DNA from: Agapetus fuscipes
Taxonomy: Eukaryota > Arthropoda > Insecta > Trichoptera > Glossosomatidae
DNA: 64,000 nucleotides
Direction: 5' to 3'
Assembly (NCBI GenBank): GCA_951799405.1
Contig: OX637351.1
Span: 4,806,251 to 4,870,250 of the forward strand
Shown: positions 51,201 to 62,600 of the stretch, piece by piece
Layout: every line of letters starts with the position of its first letter
How positions within the stretch are numbered: the first letter of the stretch is position 1
Made by a program: the position numbers and the translations under genes
Notes under the pieces: generated by a model
Told to the model about the DNA's origin: nothing
Databases searched by the model: none
Seen by the model: only the letters and a program-made list of their open reading frames with translations

Positions 51201-54200
51201 CACCTGCCTCATCATACGAGAGAGCTAGATAAGCAAATTTCTGACACCATTTGCGCAAGCTCCCTTGGAGTGACAACATCACGAAACGGCGCTATAAAAA
51301 AATCATCAACTCATCATCATCACTATATAAACCATCGTTTGACAAAGAAAACTGACTAATCAGTTGTGTGTGTCATTAGTAATTTACTTAATCAGTTAAC
51401 CGCTCAATCATTTAACTTTCTAATCAATTATCTGCCTAATCAGTGAATTCTATAGAAAGAAATGGCGGTTGATCTGTGATGTTGGCGGCTAGGGTTTGTT
51501 AAAGTGAATTTGGTTTTATGATTTAGTTTTTTATGTCCATGTATATATTGTTATTTTTATTCTTTGATTTTAAAAAATGTAATTTGTCATGTATGTTCCT
51601 TGACTTATAGGTTGTTATGCGGCTGACCACCCATAATATAAAAATTGGTTCACTTTGCCAATGTCACCCCTGTTTCAGGGAAGGACGGCAAGAGTTGCAA
51701 GGCTTATGTTCATTTGAGATTGGGTTTTTATATTGTAGGTCCACATGCGGCATGTGTTAGCGCGAAATTATACATATCTGCTTGTGGGAATGCATTTAGT
51801 ATAAATCTTAAATGATATATATCTTTGCAGCTTAGATTAGATTAGATTAGATTAGAATTCTATCTGCCTCATCAGTCACTTACCTTGATATCATTATGCA
51901 GCACTTCTACAGTGTTGGTGACGTAAAATGACCCATTGGCAGCGTGAGAGTCCTGGTTCATGGCCTGCCAGTAGATGTGGCCCGTGCTGCCCATGCACAG
52001 CATGTACGTGCCATTCTCCTGCGACACAAACGTCACGTCCCTGACCTGAAACATGAAACAACGATGTCACAAAAGATTTTTTTTTTTGGTTGGCATTACA
52101 AAAAAATTATTTCACTGTGTTTTGAGATAAAAAAACAAACAAGAGATATGTTTTGTATCTTTGGAGATATTTCAAATCAAAACCAAGAGTTGGGTAACTG
52201 GATTACGGCAGAAAATCGCTGGCGCTCTAGACGTTAACATGAAAGATTTCAAAGTGAATACATCTACAATGGAGGTAAATGTATGAGGATGTATTGTTTA
52301 CCTTTCCACTGGGTACCAAGAAGTGGTACTCGGGCATGTGCGCGTCCTTGGCCAGGTCGTAGATCTTGACAAAGTCGGCGGTGACGAGCGCCAGGTGGGT
52401 CTGCGTGCCCGGCAGCCAGATGCTGCGGATGATGTAGTTGCCCGGGTCCAGCGAGGGCTGCATCACCAGCCTCTCAAACACACAGCCTGCAATATGTCAA
52501 CACAACATATTATAGCAACATGATCACGAACAATGGGGCAGAAATTAGATAAATACTGTGAAAGATATATTGTTGTGTATGTTCCTTGACTTATAGGTTA
52601 TTATGCGGCTGACCACCCATGCTGTAGAAAATGGTTCACTTTACCAATGTCACCCCTGTTTCAGGGAAGGTCGGCAAGAGTTGCAGGGTGTACGTTGTAA
52701 GCCCATATTCGTCATGTTTAAGCGCGAACTTGTACGTGTCTGCTTGTGAAAATGCATATAATGTGAATCTCCAATGTTACATACTTTTGCAACTTAGATT
52801 AGATTAGACTCACCGCCGCCAGTGAATGTGATGACGTGGCACTCGCGCAGGCCGCACACGGCCAGCAGGTCCTCGTTCCAGGGGTTGGCGCTGAGCGACA
52901 GCACCGTGAAGGGGATGGGCGCCGACGTGAGGCGGGTCAGTGTCAGCTTGCGCTTAGACGAGTCCGCCTGCTTCAGCAGGGCCGACAGCTGCAGGATGGT
53001 GATCTTTCCTGTGCACATAACAATAGATTATAGTACAAGATCCGGGATAACAAATATATACTCATATCTGTGAATTAACCTCCAGTATGCCGGAGAGCTG
53101 ATCAGCACTCTATGTACTTATTGCCCGAGTTCCTAAGTCGTGACATTACAAGTCCAGAGAAGTTCGATCCTCAAGGGCAGGCTAAGCGTCCGGTTGTTTG
53201 TTTGGCGTTTTGCAAATTATCTTGTTTTTTTTTTGTATGTACATTGTGATTTCAAAACTTGATTATTTTTTGCCTATTTCTCAGAAAATAACCTGAAGGT
53301 AGGGGGGTTAATTAGGGTACAAGTGATGGTGCACCTTTTTCATGCGACACGGCCAGATGCTGTCTGCGCCCGTGCGGCAGCGCCAAGCAGCACATGGCCA
53401 CGCGACGCAGCATGTGCGCAGTGATCAGCTGGCGGATGGTCTGGCCCTGCTCGCCCGTGTAAGACATGCGGACATTCTCAAAGGCGCCTTCCTGGGAGCC
53501 TGAAATGCATCATAATTCATGTAAGTAAAAATACTGTTCCAACAAACACAATGCTGCATCCCATGCAGTATTTGGTTAGATGATAGTCGAGGTGCAAATC
53601 TAAACTAATCTAAGTTGCAAAGATATGTAAAATTGGAGATTCACTTTAAATGCATTTTCACAAGCAAACCCGTATAAGTTTGTGCTTGTACATGCCACAT
53701 GTGAACCTAATCTAATCTAATCTAAGTTACAAATATATGTAACATTGGGGATTCACATTACATGCATTCTCACAAGCAGACACTTACAAGTTTGCGCTTG
53801 TGCATGCCGCATGTGAACTTACAACATAAAAACCGAATCTCAAATGGACATACACCCTGCAACTCTTGCCGACCTTCCCTGAAACAGGGGTGACATTGGC
53901 AAAGTGAACCATTTTCTACAGCATGGATGGTCAGCCACATACCAACCTATAAGTCAAGGAAAACCGTCCAATAAAATAAAAAATAAAATAAAAAGAGGAA
54001 GATCCCACACACCACGGACCGATCAACAGAAGGCACCTTGGTGGTTGAAGCGCCGAGAAGAACAAAATCAAGAGAGTTTACAATAATTATGACTGGGCAG
54101 TTAAAAAAAAATCTGATATTACACGAACAAATATGTCAAACGGCCGTATTTCCAACCTAAACCTAACAAAAATCAAGAGAGCTTCCACAAGGGTCACAGC

Positions 54201-57200
54201 CCTCAGCAATGAGGAATAAGAAGAAAAAAGCAACATGAACTGACCCAGAGTGGGCACCATCAGCTGATCAGTGGTGTGGAACCTCTTGTCGCCGTGGTGC
54301 AGTTGTGCGAGGGCCCGTCTGGCGCGCCCGTGTCTCCCCACGGCGGCGTGGCGTGCGCAGGAGGCGCTAACGGGGCCTGAGAGTGCACCCAGCAGCTGCT
54401 GCAGTCCCGACACACACGACAACCAGTTGGGGTTCTGCCATATGCAATCCGCGATGCCTGGAATTAACAAAAAAAACATAAAAGACATTAACCTCTAGTG
54501 TGTCAACGATTTTCAACCGTCCTGCATCTGCACTATAATCTTTAATCTATGTTGCAGATATATCAACATTCAAAGCTCATATTAAATGCATGCTCACAAA
54601 CAGACACGCGTAAGTTTGCGCTTACAAATGCTGAATGTGTACTTACAAATTAAAATCCAAGCCCCAAATGAATGTTGGCGACATTAGCAAAGTGAGACAT
54701 TTTTTTACAGAATGGGTGGTCAGCCTCATACCAACCTATATGTCAAGGAACATACACAACAAATTACATTTTTAAATGGACATCGAAACTTAAACCTAAT
54801 ACAAAATTCAAATTTTTAAAGCCCTAGTCCAGTTGATAGCTCAGTTGATAGAGTGCTTGCATTCCATGGCGTGAGCCCAGGTTCGAATCCCGCTGAGGGT
54901 GTCAGAAATGATTTCCTGTTTCATTGTTTATTTCAAACCCCAAAATAAAATACCGGTAAGGTTTACTCAGCCTTCACAAGAAATGAGTACCAGCCCCCTT
55001 GGGAGCTGGCAAAACCCCACTTAAACTTAAGTGGTTGGCGTAAGACCGGCCCCCTTACCTGTAAAATTCAATAGGTTCCATTCGCCACATGCAAAACCCT
55101 TCGGGGATAACGCGGCATGAAATTAGACTATATGTGTAGCATAGTTGCGTTTTCTGTGTCACCTTGCATGTTGGAGACAAGAGCAGGCCTGCGCGTGGGG
55201 GGCGGCGAGCTGCTCCTCAGGGGGCTGGAGGGGCGGCGCCTCAGGGAGGAGGGGGGCGGCTGCTCCAGGCACTCAGCCCCTCCAGCGCGCCGGGACAGCG
55301 ACTGCGAGTGAGAGGAGCTGCGCTTCACTAGGGCCTGGCAGCTGGAAACACACACGGAAACATCAATATCTGCATCGCATAGACCAGTCTGTAGTCCACT
55401 TCGTAGTCCACAACATCCGGCTCGTGAATGGAAGGTTGTGGGTTCGAATCCCGGAGCACAAAAAATATATCATTTATATTTTCAAATTTGTTCTTCGCTG
55501 GGTTGAAAAATAAAAAACGCAAACCTTTACCAAAGACCGGTCATCAAAAGGTCCATCCAGCCTTACAGCAACTGGGTCTTGCTTTAGAATTGGCGTTTTG
55601 TAGCGACGACCAAGCTCGCAAAAAGTCCGGTCAATAGCTCAATTAGTAGAATGCTAGCATTCCATGCCGAGAGCAAGGCTGATCATTTTTCAGTAATGAA
55701 AAATGCAAATACTCTACACAAATTGACTTTAAAAAAGAATACTGCTGGTGACCAATGAGATGCTTAACATGTTTTTCAAAAGCGCCTGGCTTACCTGGAG
55801 TCCTCCTTGGCTCCGCAGTCGCAGAAAAAGTTGCCAAACTTGGCGTAGGACACGTCGTGTGAGCGGTGGCAGACAAGCGCGCACACGGTGCACACACCCA
55901 CGCTGTCCACCATCTTGCATGTGTGGCAGTGGTACCAGTGCTGGTTCATGAACTCACGCGCCGTCGTGGTGAACGTGCACAGCTTCAGGTGCAGCATGGA
56001 GTCTTCATCCTAAACAATACAAGATCACATGTACGACATGTACTGACCACCATCTTGCATGTGTGGCAGTGGTACCAGTGCTGGTTCATGATCTCCCATG
56101 CCATTGCGGTGAACTTGCAAATTGATTACAGTGGTTGATAAAAAAAGCACCTAGAAAATGAGTAAAATACTTTGTTCCGATGTTGATTCACTTTCAATGA
56201 ACTTAAATGTCGAGAATTAGCTCATTTTTCATGTGCTAAAAGGCTGTCAGCATTTCCTGTCTTCTGCGTCACAAGAACCTATTAATTAAGCACCATCAAT
56301 AAATGTTCCTTGACTTATAGGTTGGTATGCGGTTGACCACCTATGCTGTACAAAATGTCATGAACAGGAAGGTTCAGGGAAGGTCGGCAAGAGCTGCAGA
56401 GTGTATGTCCATTTGAGATTTGGGTTTTTATATTGTAGGTTCACATATGGCATGTGGATGAGCAAACTCGTACGTGTCTGCTTGTGAGAATACATATAAT
56501 GTGAATCCCCAATGTTACATATCTTTGCAACTCAGATTAGATTAGATTAGAACAAAGAAATTACCGAGTCATCCGCGCTAGTATCATCATCGTCCTGCTG
56601 GTCGTCGCCCCACTCTGCCTCGGCGGCCTCCTGGCTGTTCTCCCAGGCGGGGGCCCCCTCCTGGGGCGCGCCCCCGGGCAGGGCGGCGCCTCCTGCCCCG
56701 GCTGCGTGCAGGGCGTCTGTTACGTACGCCAGCAGGTGGCACGCGGCGTCAAGCTGCGCATAGTGACCCACGGAGGCTGCACCCTCCTCCAGGCGGTCCA
56801 GGACGAAGGGCGCGCACAGGGATTCAACACTGAAAAACAAAACAAACATTGCTGGTAAAGTCGGGAGCTTGCTTTCAAGAGATCAAATCTCACCAAGGAT
56901 GATTTCCCATATCAACGGTTAAAAGGGTATAGGGCATAAGCGACAAAAATTAAATTGTTCAGGAGAGCAGTTTAAAGTTTGAGATTGCAGAAAAATGGGC
57001 ATAACTTTTAATTTTTTGTAATATCGTTAAAATCAAAACAGCTCTAAAATTAAAAAAAATAAAGGCATTTCCATTAATGCGATTTTACATTGTTTAAAGA
57101 GGTTTTATGTCACAAACGCCTTCAGGAAAAAAAGGCCAAAAATTTTGCCGGTTACACCAAAATCGTACTTCGAAAATGCAGATTTTCGCTAGGGCATAAA

Positions 57201-59543
57201 CGTTAAAAAAGTCTTCCTCACCAGGTATTCAGCCATTGTACAGCAGCAGGGAACAGGGTCTTGTGTCCCTCTCCGGAGTGAGCGTCTGCCAGGCGGGAGG
57301 CCTCCTTCAGCAGGCGGGGCAGGGCGATGCCGGCGTGGCCCGGAGACAGAGCCTCCCCACACAGGGAGATGAGGGCCCCCATCAGGGCCATGCTGTCTGA
57401 TTCACTCCTGAAGAATATACACCGCCGGACAAAAAAAATTACGAGTTTACCTGCTACTGCACCGCTTGACTTTACTGAACCCTTTTTCTAAGAAATCCTT
57501 TATCGATACCTCTTTCTTTTGTTTGATAAATTAAGGACACATACTGTCCTTAATTTTGTTATAAAAAATAAAGGTGAATTCACTAAGTATTAAATATTTT
57601 TAAATTTTATAAATATGTTTAAATTTTAAATACTTTACATACTTAAAATTTTAAATAATTTAAAATAAAGCGATACGAACCTACTTCTTAAATAATAATT
57701 AAAAAAAAACATGTCTTATTATTCCATCACAAACACTGGCTCTTAAATGAACCGTTATGGATTTCTAATTTTCGGGTAATCTGATACCTGATATATAATG
57801 CCAATTTCTAAGTACAATTCATGAGTAAGATTTTTTATTTTAACCTTGAAGTAAGGAGTAGTCATCACATATGTCAAACAATACAAAAAACTAATTAAAT
57901 ATCAAGAATAATTCATTATATGTCAATTTTAGTTTTTTTTTAGGACTCGTAATTTTTTTTGTCCGGGGGTGTATGTAAAAAACAAGGAAGCTTTCAGCGT
58001 TGACACGGTGAAGAGTCGGGTATAAAGCATTGCATAGAGGGGCGCCAGAATACTTGCAGGAAATGATAATCCCGAGAAGTCTGAGTGAGAGGGGGCTCAC
58101 TCTGCGATATGTTGACAATGCACTAACCTCTGTCAGTGCACCATGCAGAAATAGAAAAAGAAGCACAGTGTTCGGAGACCGCGCTTTCGCCATTGCATGG
58201 GTGGTCAGACTCAAACCTTCCAGAGATCTTAGAGTGAGCTCCCTCAGATTCCAGCCACACTGATCCTTTTCTAACCTATATCTATCTAATCTAATCTAAT
58301 CTAAGTTGCAAAGATATTTTACATTGGAGATTCACATTACATGCATTCCCACAACCAGACACGTACAAGTTCGCGCTTGCACGTACCTCATGTGAGCCTA
58401 CAACATAAAAACCAATCTCAAATGGACATACACCCTGAAACTCTTGCCGTCCTTCCCTGTAACAGGGGTGACATTGGCAAAGTGAACCATTTTTACAGCA
58501 TGGGTGGTCAGCCGCATACCAACCTATAAGTCAAGGAACATACACGACAGATTACATTTTTTAAATCAATAAATAATAATATACATGGACATCAAAAACA
58601 TAAAACATAAAACAAATTTCATTTTAATAAACCCTAGCCACCAACATTACAGATCAACCGCCATTTCTTTCTGTCCTTACATACTTCTTTCATTTCCTCC
58701 AGAGTCATAACCTTCTTCATGCAAGCTCTTCTTTTATTATGACTCTGGATATTCCATTCATTCGCAATTTCGGATATTTGGTCCATCCATACCTTTCTCG
58801 GTCTTCCTCTACCACGACATCAATCTATTCTATCTGCCAGGAAAAAACAATTTTACAAATGAGTCCATTGGAAGGTTTTCCAAATGGAGAGGTTTTTGCT
58901 GGAAAATGAGGTTTTGGTTATTGTAGGCAAAAAAAAATGTTGGAAGAAGGGCCCTGGAACATTTTATGTTTTACATGTTACTTTGCTTTCTCGCACTTAA
59001 ATAATGGGCCTTTTTTTCAATATTCTTCAATTGGTAACCATGAAATAATCAGAATACTGAACCTTCCGATGCAGCGGTAGAAAATAAGCACTAACCCATG
59101 GACGACAATGTGTTTAGCCAGATTGGTGAGTAGGTTGGCATTGTCGGTGTTGTCATTTGCGTTCTCCGCAAGGAGGGCCATGGCGACACTCTCCTTACTC
59201 TCGCTGCCACCTCCGGACCAGCTGCAGCTCTCTGCAAAATACAAAAACATATTGTTACAAAATTATGAACTCGATTACGTGGCTTGTTTATGTGTATGTG
59301 ACAAAACCAGCAAAGGAAGACTTAGAGCAAGATAACTGAATGAAGAAGTGGCGGATTGTTGTGTGGTAGGATTATGGCACAGGACGAAAAAAGCAGAAAA
59401 TACAGACAATTCTGATAGCAGGCGTTGATCCTCTTTCTTTCAAAAATAGCTTAGAGTTCACAAAATACAGATTACATAAAAAAAATAACCTTCAAACCAT
59501 TGCACACTAGACGCATTATGCACGTTTTTTTTATTCAGAACCG

Positions 59544-59639
<96 letters not shown>

Positions 59640-62600
59640 TATAGATTTCTTTGTAAGGTTTTGTTCTTTTTTATATTTAAATTTAATTTATTATTCATAT
59701 TCCTTGACTTATAGGTTGGTATGAGGCTGACCACCCATACTGTAAAAAATGGTTCACTTTGCCAATGTCACCCCTGTTTCAGGGAAGGTCGGCAAAAGTT
59801 GTGGGGCTTATGTTCATTTGAGGTTTGGATTTTATTTGTAAGTACACATTCAGCATTTGTAAGCGCGAACTACACTTGTTGGTTTGTGGGCATACATCTG
59901 AGAGCTTTAAATGAATATATCCTTGCAACTTAGATTATAGATTTATAGATGGGTCGGAAGTTACTATACTCATGGAGATGTACAAAGGCTTTCACACAGT
60001 TTGTCTGGCAATCCATAGACAATCCGAGCAAAACACGTGGTGTCTTAAAAGGCCCTCAGGCTGCATTTAGATCGTAGCAAAATTTTGACAATCTTAATGA
60101 AATTACCTGATTTTTGTGTAGCATCAGGTTGGCCATTACAAGGAGCAGGAGACCTGAAATAATACAAAAGAAAAGGTTAGAAAAAGTAACAGGTTTAATA
60201 GGAAAACTATTTGATAAATAGTACCCCCAGTATGAAATGTTTACATTAAGCCCACGACTACCCACGACCTTTTCACGGCTACCCACGACCTTCCCACTAC
60301 TACCCACCCAAAATGTGAAATATTTCACTTGTAAAACTATTATATATTATGATAAAATTCATAAAATTTATTTTTCATGTGTCAAAATATTTTGCTCGTG
60401 AAAGTGACAGCCAATTCTAGAACTAGTGATGTTCAAGTATGTAGATACTTGCTTACAAGTATGTAACTTCTATGCTCGCGGTAATAGATACCTGTGAAAA
60501 TCATCCCAAACACAATGAGGTCGGAACATTTTTAAATTCCAAATTTATCAGATATTTTCATATTTTCAACAACACTAGAACAAATACCGTTGCCATGATT
60601 TGATTGAAGACGGAGTAGAGATACGTTGTTTACATAGGTAATGAGCAAGACAGGGCTACCAACAATGTTTGGTGTCAAAGACCGTGCATCATGTAGATTG
60701 GAACTAAATCACATTCATAGATTCACAGATAGATGTTTACCATTAGGGGCGGTCAGGACCCTGGTTAACGCTTTTGTGATGTCTCGGGTTGACTATTGCT
60801 CAACGCTGTATATAGGTCAGCCGAAAAAACAGTTCAGCCGACTTCAATCTGTGCTGAACTCTGCAGCAAAACTCATAACGGGATGTCCAAATTTAATCAT
60901 ATTACTCCATTGTTGAAAAAACTGCATTGGCTTCGTTTTCCGGAGAGGGTGGTCTACCGTGTTTGTCTGATGGTTTACAAAGCTGTCAATGGTACGGCTC
61001 CTACATACTTGTCTGACATGTTCACACCTGTTAAGACAGATTTGCAAACTCTCAGATCTGCGGGGTGTGAGTGGTTGACTTAGTCCAGCCGTCACGTCAG
61101 ACATGCACTAATTTTGGGGACCGTGCTTTCCGGTTTGCAGGCCCAATGGAGTGGAACAGACGACCACCTACTGTGAGGAAGGCAGAAACTGTTGGTGTCT
61201 TTAAAGGAGCACTAAAGATACATCTTTACAAAAAAATATTATCCGTGATTTGAAAGGGCCCTTGAGGTGTGACACAATAACGGCGCTCTTCAATTATGTG
61301 TACCTTATAAATAAATTATCCTTAGGTTTAAGTTAGGATTACGGTCGTTTGACATTTTGACAATTATATTAATTTTTTTAAAACTGAACAATTTTAAAAC
61401 TTAATTTAAATCGGATATTTAACAAACCGTTTTAACTAACCGTTTTAACGAACCGATGAACGAGTTCATCCTCAGTCGCCGTACAAGGAGGATGTTCTCC
61501 TGAAGACGTCGGCTACGTCGCTGATGAAACGTAGAGAATAATGTAAGTTCTCACCGAACAGTTCGTTAAATATCCGATTTAAATGAAGTTTTAAAATTGT
61601 TCAGTTTTAAAAAAATAAATAAAATTGTCAAAATTATCCTTGAATATATATATATATAGCCACTCTATTACATTACTACCTCTCTGGATGTATCAAGATA
61701 CAATACACATACATAAAAAACAATTTAACTCTAGTGAGGCCTATGGAAAGTGTTAGTAGGCTAGATGAATATGAGGTTGGCACCAAAAGCTTTACTCACG
61801 AGTTGTCTGAGCCAGCGGGGGGCTGTTCTTTGGTTGCAGGTGCCGGGGGCGCGGTCGGTGTTGCCGCATCACTGTCCGTGGGCGTGGAGGCCGGGGGCGC
61901 GGGGGGCGCAGCGCCTAGGCACGCCCTGGCCAGCCAGGCGGGGGGCGCTGCGCCCGAGCACGAGGCAGAGACGCAGCGACACACAGAGGCACACAGCGCG
62001 GAGCACTGCTCGTCGCATGATTCAAACAGCGAGTTGAACAGTCTGGAAATGTTGAAAACATACTTATGGAAATGATCAGACCTGTGCCCCTATAATAATA
62101 ATATTAGGATGATTTATTTGGTGAGCGCTGTTTTTGTGTAGTCCGGTCGATAGCTCACTTGGTAGGGTGCTTGCATTCCATGCCGTGAGCTCGGGTTCGA
62201 ATCCTGCCAAGGGTGTCAGAAATGATTTTCCGTTTCGGTGTTTATTTCAAACCCCAAAATTAAATACCGGCAAGGTTTACTCAGCCTTCACAAGAAATGT
62301 GTACCAGCCTTCTCGGGAGCTGGGAAACCCCCACATCAACTGAAGTGGTTGGTGTAAGACCGGCCCCCATACCTGTAAAAATAAATAGGTTCAACTCGCC
62401 ACATGCCCTCTGCAAGCTTTGTCGTCGCTGCACATTAACTATTTCTTGTGAAGGCTGAGTACACCTTTGGATCGAACCCTTGCTCTCGGCATGGAATGCA
62501 AGCATTCCAATAATTGAGCTATTGACCGAACTTTTTACGAGCTTGGTCGTCGGATGTCGGCTGGATGTGCCTTTCGTGATCGGTCGTTGGTAAAGGTATA

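Noticed and set aside
59546..59638. Poly-T as a regulatory element or lysine-rich ORF on the other strand
   Set aside because: A homopolymer next to a retroelement end; the poly-Lys ORF is an artefact.
60107..60153. Reading exon w4 as [15 protein letters not shown]
   Set aside because: That phase does not fit the end of w3 or the start of w5; the less protein-like frame does.
60640..61310. Host gene encoding a reverse-transcriptase-like protein
   Set aside because: The reading frame shifts at least twice and has no 5' part; it is a truncated LINE.
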